NCBI GenBank assembly: GCA_018830645.1
Contig: JAHJSA010000098.1
Span: 1 to 40,134 of the forward strand
From: Actinomycetota bacterium
Lineage (GTDB): Bacteria > Actinomycetota > Thermoleophilia > RBG-16-64-13
Direction of reading: 5' to 3'
DNA length: 40,134 nucleotides
Of the stretch, positions 19,170 to 26,848 are shown in pieces. The notes below the pieces were generated by a model. The model was not told the origin of the DNA and made no database searches. It saw nothing but the letters and a program-made list of their open reading frames with translations. Each line of letters begins with the position of its first letter. Within the stretch, counting starts at the first letter, position 1. The position numbers and the translations under genes are program-made.

Positions 19170-19343
19170 ATGTATTTATGGTGAAAGCAGGGCCAAGCAA
19201 ATCGCGCTGCTCCTCGTAGCTGGCCGGCGCACCCATTAAGTGCGGAACAAGCAACGAAAAACCCCCTGAGGGCGTGGTTCCGGATGGAGCCGGGCGCGCA
19301 TGGCCACGGAAGGCACTTCTGGTCCATGACCCCGCTCAGCGGC

Positions 19344-19349
19344 TATCAT
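19344..19349 (+). promoter_or_regulatory. Possible -10 (TATCAT) of leuB-like gene
   Basis: TATCAT lies 63 bases before the ATG at 19412 in otherwise GC-rich DNA. No good -35 is visible at 16-18 bases, so this is weak. Confidence 0.3.
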
Positions 19350-19411
19350 GTGCGGGAGTCTATGGCGGAGGACGCCGGCAGTCGCCGAGCGTCGAAGGCG
19401 AAGGAGTTACG

Positions 19412-20485
19412 ATGGGTTACGACATCGCAGTGATGCCCGGAGACGGCACCGGAGCGGAAGTAGTGGCAGAAGGGCTCAAGGTCCTGCGGGCGGCCGCCGA
19501 CAGAGCCGCCTTCACCTACGAGCTCACGAACTACGACTTCGGAGCGGAACGCTATCTACGCACCGGTGAGACCCTCCCGGACTCGGCCTTGGACGAACTC
19601 GCGCGTCACGACTCGATCTTCCTGGGCGCTATCGGCCATCCTGATGTCAAACCCGGCATCCTCGAGCAGGGCATCCTCCTGAAGGCCCGGTTTGCCCTCG
19701 ACCTCTACATCAACCTGCGCCCCGTGAAGCTCTTTCCAGGGGTGGAGACCCCCATCAGGGACAAGGGCCCCGCCGACATCGACTTCGTGGTCGTGCGCGA
19801 GAACACGGAAGGCCTGTACGCGGGCACCGGGGGCTTCCTCAAGAAGGGCACGGCCGACGAGATCGCCGTGCAGGAGAGCGTGAACACGCGCAAAGGCGTG
19901 GAGCGCTGTCTGCGCTACGCCTTCGACTACGCCGGCCGGCCCGATCGCGAGGGCACCCTCACTCTATGTGGCAAGACCAACGTGCTCACCTACGCGTGGG
20001 ATCTGTGGTGGCGCGCCTTCAACGAGATCGGCGACGCCGACTACCCGCACATCAAGCGTGACTACTCGCACGTGGACGCGATCGTCATGTGGTTCGTCAA
20101 GAACCCCGAGTGGTTCGACGTCATCGTCACCGACAACATGTTCGGCGACATCATCACGGACTTGGCGGCGATGATCCAGGGTGGCTTGGGCATCGCGGCG
20201 GGCGGCAACATCAACCCTGAGGGCACGGCGATGTTCGAGCCGATGGGCGGCTCGGCGCCGAAGTACGCCGGTCAGAACGTGATCAATCCGCTGGCCGCGA
20301 TCTCGTCGCTGCAGATGATGCTCGACCATCTCGGTCAGAAGGAAGCGGCGCTCTGGGTGGAGGCGGGCATCGTGCACGCCGTGAGCAAGATGGACTCGCT
20401 CGCCGCCGGTCGCATGGGCATGAGCACCAGCGACGTGGGCGACCTCGTGGCGCGGCACGTGGCGGAGGGCTCGGTCGACGCCTGA
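19412..20485 (+). CDS. leuB: 3-isopropylmalate/isocitrate dehydrogenase-family enzyme (LeuB-like)
   Basis: The 357-residue NAD-dependent beta-decarboxylating dehydrogenase starts [20 protein letters not shown]. Key elements are the substrate loop [18 protein letters not shown], the catalytic Tyr in [11 protein letters not shown], the catalytic Lys in GKTNVLTYA, and metal-binding Asp residues in [13 protein letters not shown]. The LRPVKLFPG loop differs from classical LeuB and resembles deep-branching LeuB and tartrate-dehydrogenase-like members, so the substrate is not certain. With citramalate synthase two genes downstream, oxidation of 3-isopropylmalate and/or 3-methylmalate is the most likely job. 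ATG 19412 has AAGGAG seven bases upstream. The frame is open further upstream without family similarity. Confidence 0.82.
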   Translation: MGYDIAVMPGDGTGAEVVAEGLKVLRAAADRAAFTYELTNYDFGAERYLRTGETLPDSALDELARHDSIFLGAIGHPDVKPGILEQGILLKARFALDLYINLRPVKLFPGVETPIRDKGPADIDFVVVRENTEGLYAGTGGFLKKGTADEIAVQESVNTRKGVERCLRYAFDYAGRPDREGTLTLCGKTNVLTYAWDLWWRAFNEIGDADYPHIKRDYSHVDAIVMWFVKNPEWFDVIVTDNMFGDIITDLAAMIQGGLGIAAGGNINPEGTAMFEPMGGSAPKYAGQNVINPLAAISSLQMMLDHLGQKEAALWVEAGIVHAVSKMDSLAAGRMGMSTSDVGDLVARHVAEGSVDA

Positions 20486-20532
20486 CGAGGTGCGGAGATG
20501 CACTCGGGGAGGTTGGGGGCGGTGAGCCCGCA

Positions 20533-22299
20533 GTGAGCCGCATCGTGGAAGGGCTTGGAGCTGACCCCGGGTCGACCGAGTCGCTGTGGAAGGTGGCCCT
20601 CGGCCAGGAACCGCCCGACACCGTGGTGTCCAACGCGCGGGTCTTCGACGCGGTCAGCGGGGACTTCGTGGCCGAGCGTTCGCTGTGGATCAAAGACGGC
20701 CGCATCGCGCGGGTGGCTCCCTCGGCTGAGACGCCGGCGCCCGGGGGCGTGGAGATCGACGTCGGCGGGCTCACGCTGGTGCCCGGCCTGATCGACGGGC
20801 ACACCCATGCGGTGCGGCTCTTCGTGCCGGAGTTCGTGCGTGCTCTGCTGCCCACCGGGGTCACGGGCGCCGTGATCGAGACCATGGAGTACGGTGCCAC
20901 CGAGGGCATGGCCGGCATCAGGCTCTTCGTCGACGCGCTTCGCGATCAGCCGCTCAGGCTCTACTACACCGCTCCTGCGTTGTGTGGGCTCACCCAGGAA
21001 GAGGAGCCGGCCCCCCTCACGCCCGACGAGCTCGAGGAGCTGCTCGCCGATCCGATGTGTCTGGGGCTGGGCGAGGTCTACTGGAGCAACGCGCTCCTGC
21101 CCGGCGCGCAGGGGCGGCGGGTGCGGGCCATGATGGCTCAGACGCTGGCGGCGGGGAAGGTGGTCGAAGGCCATACCGCCGGCGCGAAGGGCGCCCGGCT
21201 CGACGCCTACGTGGGTCTCGGCGTGTCGTCGTGTCACGAGCCCGTCTCGGTCGATGAGGCGCTCGAGGTGTATTCGCGGGGTCTGTTCGTCATGCTGCGG
21301 CACGGCAGCATCCGTCGCGATCTCGAGACCCTGCGCCCTCTGTTCGACCTGCCTCTCGACTTCCGCCGTTTCGCTCTCGTCACCGATTCGGTCGACCCCG
21401 TGGAGATGGCTTCCTGGGGCTACCTCGATCAGGTCGTGCGTGAAGCGCTGGCTCTGGATATCCCGCCGCACGTGGTGTACCGCATGGCCGGCACGAACGT
21501 GGCCGAGCACTTCAGACTCGAGGGCACGGTGGGCCATCTGGCGCCGGGGCGGTGGGCCGACCTCGTGGCCATACCGTCGCCCGGTGAGTTCGAGCCGGTG
21601 TTCGTGATGGTGGGTGGCACGACCGTGGCCGAGCGGGCCCGGGTGCGCGTCGCTGCGCGACCGGTGGTCGTTCCGAAGTCACTGCTGACCACGGTTCGAG
21701 TGGATGCGGCACGCGCCCTGGAGTCGGCGGGACCTCCGCCGGCTCTGCCGGCGTCGGGCCGAGTGCGTGTCATAGAGTACGTCACCAATCTCGTCACCCG
21801 CGAGACACTGCTCACTGCCTCTGAGGCGACCGAGGAGGACCTGATGCCGGTGCTGGCGATCGAGCGCACCCGGGGAGAGCGTTCCTTCTGGGGTCTTCTC
21901 AAGGGCCTTGGGCTCAGCGAAGGCGCCTACGCGACTACGGTCACCTGGGACAGCCCCGACCTCGTGGTAGTGGGCCGCGACCACCGGTCGGCCCTGACGG
22001 CGCTTGGCCGGGTTGTGGAGTTGGGGGGAGGCGGGGTGTATGCCGTGGGTGAAGAGGTGGTGGCGGAGGTCGCGTCACCGGTGTGCGGCATCGCCTCGTT
22101 GGAGCCGGCCGAGCGCGTGCGCGCGGACCTCTCCGCGCTGGTGGCGGCCCTCTGTGGGGCGGGCGTGGCCTGGGAGGATCCGCTGCTCGCGATCGACACC
22201 CTCACCACGCCGGCGATCCCGCACCTCAGGATCAGTCACCGCGGCTACGTACGGCTTCGCGACAGGGCCCTGCTTCCCCTGGAGGTGGAGGAGGGCTAG
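20533..22299 (+). CDS. Adenine-deaminase-like amidohydrolase
   Basis: The 588-residue protein belongs to the adenine deaminase branch of the amidohydrolases and matches it over its full length. The first metal site is GLIDGHTHAVRLF (His-x-His). Further ligand regions are GLGEVYWSN (Glu), VVEGHTAGAKGARLDAYVGL, GVSSCHEPVSVDEALE, and the catalytic Asp in LVTDSVDP. The substrate-binding Pro-His-Glu segment that follows the first site in true Ade is replaced (AVIETMEYGATEG), so the substrate may not be adenine. GTG 20533 is the best start, though GGGGAGG is about 20 bases away. Purine salvage does not obviously connect with the flanking amino-acid genes. Confidence 0.75.
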   Translation: MSRIVEGLGADPGSTESLWKVALGQEPPDTVVSNARVFDAVSGDFVAERSLWIKDGRIARVAPSAETPAPGGVEIDVGGLTLVPGLIDGHTHAVRLFVPEFVRALLPTGVTGAVIETMEYGATEGMAGIRLFVDALRDQPLRLYYTAPALCGLTQEEEPAPLTPDELEELLADPMCLGLGEVYWSNALLPGAQGRRVRAMMAQTLAAGKVVEGHTAGAKGARLDAYVGLGVSSCHEPVSVDEALEVYSRGLFVMLRHGSIRRDLETLRPLFDLPLDFRRFALVTDSVDPVEMASWGYLDQVVREALALDIPPHVVYRMAGTNVAEHFRLEGTVGHLAPGRWADLVAIPSPGEFEPVFVMVGGTTVAERARVRVAARPVVVPKSLLTTVRVDAARALESAGPPPALPASGRVRVIEYVTNLVTRETLLTASEATEEDLMPVLAIERTRGERSFWGLLKGLGLSEGAYATTVTWDSPDLVVVGRDHRSALTALGRVVELGGGGVYAVGEEVVAEVASPVCGIASLEPAERVRADLSALVAALCGAGVAWEDPLLAIDTLTTPAIPHLRISHRGYVRLRDRALLPLEVEEG

Positions 22300-22440
22300 G
22301 GTGACTGGCCGCGGCCTACTCACCCGCGCCGACTCGCGCGCGGCCGGGTTCGTCTGCGGCCGGGGGGCCTGCGTGGGGGCCGGCTCCCCGGGCGGCCGCA
22401 TGGGCCGCCACAAGCCATCCGTGGGCGCCCGGGATTGTGC

Positions 22441-22461
22441 TAGCCTAGGAGGCTGGTGAAG
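22441..22461 (+). promoter_or_regulatory. -10-like TAGCCT and SD segment similar to the 8772 inverted repeat end
   Basis: TAGCCT (22441-22446) follows TGTGC, an extended -10 pattern. CTAGGAGGCTGGTGAAG (22445-22461) overlaps it, contains an AGGAGG and matches the left end of the 8772-8942 element at 16 of 17 positions. AGGAGG sits only three bases before GTG 22456. Confidence 0.35.
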
Positions 22462-22482
22462 ACGTGCCCACGAGGGATCGAG

Positions 22483-24084
22483 ATGACCGCACACCGAGAA
22501 GTAGTACTCTACGACACCACGCTCCGCGACGGCATGCAGCGCGAAGGCATGAGCGTGTCGGTGGACGAGAAGATACGTATCGCCCGTCGTCTGGCGTCAC
22601 TCGGCATCCACGTCATCGAAGGTGGCTTCCCCGGATCGAACCCGAAAGACGCTGAGTTCTTCGCCCGCATGGTCGACGTGGATCTCGGAAGCACGCTCGT
22701 GAGCGCCTTTGGGATGACCCGCGGCCGCGGCGTCGCCGCGGCCGACGACCCGGTACTTCGCACTCTGGCCGAGAGTTGGGCGCCGATGTCGTGCATCGTG
22801 GGGAAGACCTGGGCCCTGCACATCGAGAAGGTGCTCAAGGTCGACAAGGCTGAGAACCTGCGCATGATCGACGAGTCGGTGCGCTTCCTCCGGGGCGTGG
22901 GCAAGGAGGTCGTGTACGACGCCGAGCACTTCTTCGACGCGTTCGGTGAACACCCGGACTACGCCCTCACCTGTGTGCGCACCGCGGTCGAAGCCGGTGC
23001 TGGAACGGTGGTGCTCTGCGACACCAACGGAGCGACGCTTCCGGAGCGCCTGAGCCACGTCGTGGGTGAGGTTGTCGCCGTGATAGGCACAGGGGCGGTC
23101 GTCGGTATCCACACGCACAACGATTCGGCCTGCGCCGTGGCCAACAGCCTCGCGGCGGTCGAGCGCGGCGTTCGGCACGTACAGGGCACCATCAACGGGT
23201 ATGGGGAGCGCTGCGGCAACGCCGATCTCTGCGCGATCGTCCCCTCCCTCAAGCTCAAGATGGGCTACGACTGCATCTCCGACGAGAACTTGGCCGACTT
23301 GACTGAGGTGTCGCACTTCGTGGCGGAGCTCTGCAACATCTCTCCCGATCCCCACCAGCCGTATGTGGGCCGCAATGCGTTCGCTCACAAGGGCGGCCTG
23401 CACGTGGCCGGCATCGCGGCGGACCCTCGCACATTCGAGCACGTCTCGCCCCCCTTGGTGGGGAACGTGCCGCACATACTGGTCTCGGAGCTCTCGGGCA
23501 AGGGCACGGTCCGCAGACGCCTGGAGGCATTGGGGGTGTCGGGCACGTCGGGCGACGACGTGGTGGGGCGACTGCTGCAGCGGTTGAAGCAGAAGGAACA
23601 CGATGGCTACCACTACGAGGCCGCCGACGCTTCCTTCGAACTGCTCCTTCTGGCCGAACTCGGCCGGCGGGTCGAGTTCTTCCGCCTGGAGAGCTTCCGC
23701 ATCATCGTCGAGAAGAGGGCCGACGGCGCTGTGATGACCGAAGCCACAATCAAAGTGCACGTCGACGGCGACCGTGTCATCCAGACAGCCGAGGGCAACG
23801 GCCCCGTGAACGCGCTCGACCGCGCCCTCCGCTTGGCCATCGAGAAGAAGTACCCTCACCTCACCGATATCCACCTCGTGAACTTCAAGGTGCGTATCCT
23901 CGACGAAGACAAGGGGACCGCCGCCGTCACCCGCGTGCTCATCGACTCCTCCGACGGGCACGATTCATGGGGCAGCGTGGGTGTGAGCGAGAACCTCGTC
24001 GAGGCTTCCTGGCAGGCCTTGATCGACTCCGTGAACTTCGGACTCCGTCGCTCTCTGACCGACGAGAGCACCGACCGCCCGTAG
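22483..24084 (+). CDS. cimA: (R)-citramalate synthase
   Basis: The 533-residue enzyme condenses pyruvate with acetyl-CoA to citramalate, opening the threonine-independent route to isoleucine. The N-terminal TIM-barrel has VVLYDTTLRDGMQREGMSVS with the metal-binding Asp and catalytic Arg, VIEGGFPGSNPKD, and metal-binding His residues in GIHTHNDSACAVAN. VQGTINGYGERCGNADL is typical of CimA rather than LeuA. The C-terminal half has the LeuA dimer regulatory domain (about 410-525), usually feedback-sensitive to isoleucine. I prefer ATG 22483 because the family starts near here; GTG 22456, nine codons earlier with AGGAGG, is a real alternative. Confidence 0.93.
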   Translation: MTAHREVVLYDTTLRDGMQREGMSVSVDEKIRIARRLASLGIHVIEGGFPGSNPKDAEFFARMVDVDLGSTLVSAFGMTRGRGVAAADDPVLRTLAESWAPMSCIVGKTWALHIEKVLKVDKAENLRMIDESVRFLRGVGKEVVYDAEHFFDAFGEHPDYALTCVRTAVEAGAGTVVLCDTNGATLPERLSHVVGEVVAVIGTGAVVGIHTHNDSACAVANSLAAVERGVRHVQGTINGYGERCGNADLCAIVPSLKLKMGYDCISDENLADLTEVSHFVAELCNISPDPHQPYVGRNAFAHKGGLHVAGIAADPRTFEHVSPPLVGNVPHILVSELSGKGTVRRRLEALGVSGTSGDDVVGRLLQRLKQKEHDGYHYEAADASFELLLLAELGRRVEFFRLESFRIIVEKRADGAVMTEATIKVHVDGDRVIQTAEGNGPVNALDRALRLAIEKKYPHLTDIHLVNFKVRILDEDKGTAAVTRVLIDSSDGHDSWGSVGVSENLVEASWQALIDSVNFGLRRSLTDESTDRP

Positions 24085-24178
24085 CATCTGGAGCCCGGTC
24101 GCCGCGTCGCTCCGGCAGGCATCGGCCGTGCCCGGCGCCGCCATCGTGAGCCTTTGCCGCGAAGCCACCGTAAGAGGC

Positions 24179-24207
24179 TTGACACCCATCTCCCCTGAGA
24201 GTACACT
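24179..24207 (+). promoter_or_regulatory. Promoter of the feo operon
   Basis: TTGACA (24179-24184) is a perfect -35 hexamer. TACACT (24202-24207) follows after the ideal 17-base spacer. It is the best sigma70-type promoter I see in the window. Transcription would start about seven bases on, next to the TTAGG palindrome. Confidence 0.75.
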
Positions 24208-24218
24208 CTACTTATGTC

Positions 24219-24232
24219 TTAGGGATACCTAA
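24219..24232 (+). promoter_or_regulatory. Operator-like palindrome TTAGG-GATA-CCTAA for an iron repressor
   Basis: TTAGGGATACCTAA has perfect 5-bp arms around a 4-base centre and begins 12 bases after the -10, at the expected transcription start. TTAGG/CCTAA arms resemble the outer arms of DtxR/IdeR-type boxes, although the spacing is shorter than in the actinobacterial IdeR consensus. Placement before feoAB fits iron repression. The regulator is not encoded in this window. Confidence 0.55.
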
Positions 24233-24236
24233 CTTC

Positions 24237-24268
24237 GAGACCCTGTAAGCCCTGAGAGCAGGGGTCTC
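24237..24268 (+). other. Hairpin in feo leader RNA
   Basis: GAGACCC (24237-24243) pairs with GGGTCTC (24262-24268) around an 18-base loop, which can pair further (TG with CA). It ends 17 bases before the feoA ATG and 7 bases before its GGAGG. It might stabilise the mRNA or affect initiation. I see no known riboswitch fold in it. Confidence 0.4.
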
Positions 24269-24284
24269 ATTGTCGGAGGCGGAG

Positions 24285-24599
24285 ATGACGCTACTGCAGG
24301 CGAAACGGAACAGGCCGGTGCGGATCCTCGAGATCCCAGACGACCGTGCCCGCGCTCAGTGCGTGAGGTTCGGCATCGGGGAAGGCACCGTGGTCGATTC
24401 CGCCGAGGCGCTCGCCTCCGGGCCCGTGCTTGTGCGGCACCGCAACCAGGAGATCTGCTTGGGGCGCGGCTTGGCCTGCCGCATCTTGGTCGAGGAAGAT
24501 CCCAGTGACACCCGGGGGCGCAGCGGCGACGGCGACGCGACGGCTGAGGCCGCGCGCGGTCGTTTTCGCGGATGGCGCCGTCGGGGTCACTCGCGGTGA
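24285..24599 (+). CDS. feoA: FeoA, ferrous iron transport accessory protein
   Basis: The 104-residue protein has a FeoA SH3-like domain at about 1-72: LLQAKRNRPVRILEI, then RFGIGEGTVVDSAEAL and GPVLVRHRNQEICLGRGLA, which ends in the usual Ile/Leu-Gly-x-Gly-Leu-Ala strand. A basic Arg/Gly-rich tail (75-104) follows and is not typical. FeoA is a small cytoplasmic partner needed for FeoB function. ATG 24285 is selected because GGAGGCGGAG directly precedes it. It overlaps feoB. Confidence 0.88.
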   Translation: MTLLQAKRNRPVRILEIPDDRARAQCVRFGIGEGTVVDSAEALASGPVLVRHRNQEICLGRGLACRILVEEDPSDTRGRSGDGDATAEAARGRFRGWRRRGHSR

Positions 24600-26473
24600 G
24601 CGGAGGCTCGAACTCACACAGCTGCCACGGGTCCCAGGTCGTACAGGCCCCGCCTGGAGCACGCAAGATCGTCCTTGCCGGCAACCCGAACGTCGGTAAG
24701 TCCCTTTTCTTCAACGCCTTCACCGGTCTATACGTAGACGTGTCGAACTTCCCTGGCACCACCGTGACGATCTCGAGCGGAGTGATGGGTGACGACGTCG
24801 TGATCGACACCCCAGGGGTCTACGGTGTCTCCTCGTTCAACGAAGAGGAGATGGTGGCCCGCGACATCATCGCCGAAGCCGACATCGTGGTGAACGTGGT
24901 CGATGCGGTGCACCTCGAACGCGATCTGTTCCTCACTCAGCAGTTGATCGACATGGCCCTCCCCCTGGTGGTCGCCCTGAATATGGTCGACGAGGCCGAA
25001 GCCCGTGGCGTAAGCGTCGATGCCGTCGCGCTGGCCGAGCGGCTCGGGGTGCCCGTCGTGCCCACCATCGCCGTGGAGCGCAAGGGGTTCGACAGGGTGC
25101 GGGCCACGTTGGACGAGGCGGTGCCCGGCATATCGGACCCGGTGCTTCAGGATCGGCTGCTCTCCCTGCTCGATCGGGTGGGGACGAAGGCGGAAGCCCT
25201 ATTGGTGCTCGAGGGTGACCCTTACGTGGCCGAACGGCATGGGGTAGAGCCTCTTGGCATGCGGGACGAGATCTACATGGACCGGCGGCGGCGGGTGAAC
25301 GACATCGTCGCGCGCGTGGTGAGCCAACGTGACCGGAGCCTTGACCTGCGCACCCGGCTGGGTCATGCCCTCCTGCGGCCGCTCACCGGCATCCCGGTGC
25401 TCCTCGTGGTGCTGTGGTTGATGTACGAGGTGATCGGTGTGCTGGTGGCCCAGACCATCGTCGGCTTCACCGAAGGCGTGGTCATGCAGGGATACGTGGA
25501 GCCCGCCCTTCGAGCGGCTGCGGCCGCCGTTGTGGGCACCGGCGTGATCTTCGAACTCATCGCGGGTGAGTTCGGCGTGGTCACCCTCACCATCACCTAC
25601 GTGCTGGGGCTGTTGCTGCCTTTGGTCGTGGGCTTCTACCTGATGCTCTCCGTGTTGGAAGACTCCGGCTATCTGCCGAGGATCGCGGCCCTCACCGACC
25701 GCCTCATGACGGCGATCGGGCTGAACGGTCGGGCCATCATCCCGATCATCCTGGGGTTCGGCTGCATCACCATGGCGACCATCACCACCCGTATCCTGGG
25801 CAACGAGCGGGAGCGCAAGATCGCGACCGCGCTGATGGCGTTCGCTATCCCGTGTTCGGCTCAGTTGGGCGTGATCGTGGCTCTGCTGGCCGCGGCCGGT
25901 GGTCTCGGGATCACCATCGCGTACGCGACCATCATGTTCCTCGTGTTCGGCCTCATCGGACTTGCGCTCTCCCGCTACCTGCCGGGCTCGTCGACCGACC
26001 TGCTCATCGATCTGCCACCGTTGCGCCTGCCGCGGCCCATGAACGTGCTCACCAAGACCTACCACAAGACGGTCATGTTTCTGCGGGAGGTCGTCCTCTA
26101 CTTCGCGGCGGGCGCGCTCCTCCTCGCCACCCTCCAGCTGACCGGCGCGCTCGAGGCGGCGCAGGTGGCATTGGCTCCGCTCACCGAGACGTGGCTCAAC
26201 CTTCCTCGGGAGACGGCGACCGCCTTCATCATGGGCTTCGTGCGCCGTGACTTCGGCGCCGCCGGTCTCTACGACCTGGGGCTTGGAGGCGCGGCCACCC
26301 TGGTGTCCCTGGTCACCATCACGCTGTTCGTGCCCTGTATCGCTTCTGTGTTGGTGATCATGAAGGAGCGGGGTCGGGCCTTCACGGTGTTCACCTGGGT
26401 GGGCAGCGTGGTACTCGCCTTCCTCGTGGGCGGGATCGTGGCCCGCGTACTCGTGCTGGCCGGGGTGGTGTGA
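24596..26473 (+). CDS. feoB: FeoB, GTP-dependent ferrous iron transporter
   Basis: The 625-residue inner-membrane Fe2+ transporter has the cytoplasmic G-protein domain with G1 GNPNVGKS (about residue 30), G2 region NFPGTTV, G3 DTPGVYGVSSFNEEE, and G4 ALNMVDEAE. A helical spacer follows, then two Gate regions: PIILGFGCITMATITTR with FAIPCSAQLGVI, and FIMGFVRRDFGAAG with LFVPCIASV. The conserved Cys in these segments lines the proposed iron path. GTG 24596 overlaps the feoA stop (GTGA), as in other couplings here; ATG 24572 is an alternative start that would overlap feoA by 28 bases. Confidence 0.94.
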   Translation: MSGGSNSHSCHGSQVVQAPPGARKIVLAGNPNVGKSLFFNAFTGLYVDVSNFPGTTVTISSGVMGDDVVIDTPGVYGVSSFNEEEMVARDIIAEADIVVNVVDAVHLERDLFLTQQLIDMALPLVVALNMVDEAEARGVSVDAVALAERLGVPVVPTIAVERKGFDRVRATLDEAVPGISDPVLQDRLLSLLDRVGTKAEALLVLEGDPYVAERHGVEPLGMRDEIYMDRRRRVNDIVARVVSQRDRSLDLRTRLGHALLRPLTGIPVLLVVLWLMYEVIGVLVAQTIVGFTEGVVMQGYVEPALRAAAAAVVGTGVIFELIAGEFGVVTLTITYVLGLLLPLVVGFYLMLSVLEDSGYLPRIAALTDRLMTAIGLNGRAIIPIILGFGCITMATITTRILGNERERKIATALMAFAIPCSAQLGVIVALLAAAGGLGITIAYATIMFLVFGLIGLALSRYLPGSSTDLLIDLPPLRLPRPMNVLTKTYHKTVMFLREVVLYFAAGALLLATLQLTGALEAAQVALAPLTETWLNLPRETATAFIMGFVRRDFGAAGLYDLGLGGAATLVSLVTITLFVPCIASVLVIMKERGRAFTVFTWVGSVVLAFLVGGIVARVLVLAGVV

Positions 26474-26474
26474 G

Positions 26475-26663
26475 GTGGCGTTGCTCGCCCGCAGACGAGA
26501 TCACGACGAGAAGTGTGATGCCCCCGCTACCGCGGCTCCAACGCAGACCTGTCCGCGCTGCGGCTCGCGATCGAGTGTCCCCTTGCTGCTCTGCCCTCGA
26601 TGCCGCGAGCCGCTCTCCCTCGGGTGTTCGGGAGACTGCTCCTCCTGCGCTCCGAAGAGGTGA
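26475..26663 (+). CDS. 62-aa eight-cysteine zinc-ribbon-like protein downstream of feoB
   Basis: A 62-residue frame begins at GTG one base after the feoB stop, with TGAGG acting as a weak, close ribosome site. It contains one lone Cys, then TCPRCGSRSS, LLCPRCREPLSLGC and GDCSSCAPKR: two Cys-Pro-Arg-Cys knuckles and a C-terminal Cys-x-x-Cys group. The first two pairs would bind zinc or iron as a ribbon. The N-terminus is charged, without a membrane helix, so this is not the known FeoB-associated Cys-rich membrane protein and not the winged-helix FeoC. I infer a role in the Feo system from position only. A hairpin directly after the stop supports it as the end of the operon. Confidence 0.65.
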   Translation: MALLARRRDHDEKCDAPATAAPTQTCPRCGSRSSVPLLLCPRCREPLSLGCSGDCSSCAPKR

Positions 26664-26681
26664 GGCGCGCGGCGACGCGCC
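26664..26681 (+). terminator. GC hairpin after feo operon
   Basis: GGCGCG (26664-26669) and CGCGCC (26676-26681) form a 6-bp stem with a 6-base loop directly after the stop codon. There is no T-run, so it may be a weak or factor-dependent terminator. Confidence 0.4.
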
Positions 26682-26767
26682 GCTCGGGTCAGGGTCGCCC
26701 ACCCACCCGAGCCGCCCGGACGCCGGCGGGCCGATGCCGTCCCTAGACCCTGCTGGGGTCGACCGGG

Positions 26768-26796
26768 TTGACAGGGCCTTCCACTCCTGGTGAAAT
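26768..26796 (+). promoter_or_regulatory. Promoter of FAH-family gene and sensor
   Basis: A perfect TTGACA (26768-26773) is followed after 17 bases by TGAAAT (26791-26796). The pair lies about 50 bases before the GTG at 26849 and is the natural promoter for the two overlapping genes downstream. Confidence 0.55.
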
Positions 26797-26848
26797 TGGC
26801 TTTGCGGGCCGTCGTCGGACCGTGGCCGATGGGAGAGGACGTTCGCCA

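Larger units (their letters stand above)
18989..19411. other. Divergent intergenic region between nar operon and leuB-like gene
   Basis: These 423 bases hold no convincing gene. An A+T-rich island at 19150-19185 stands out from the GC-rich surroundings. The nar promoter candidate and its direct repeats lie on the minus strand (19130-19169), leaving a nar leader of about 135 bases. A TATCAT hexamer for the plus-strand gene is at 19344-19349. A 76-codon minus-strand frame (19024-19254) has no family features and I do not call it. Confidence 0.6.

Noticed and set aside
19024-19254. A 76-aa protein on the minus strand upstream of the nar operon
   Set aside because: It covers the probable promoter, lacks a ribosome site and has no recognisable features.
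22597-23961. A 454-codon open frame antisense to cimA
   Set aside because: Composition and lack of motifs mark it as a shadow of the citramalate synthase gene.
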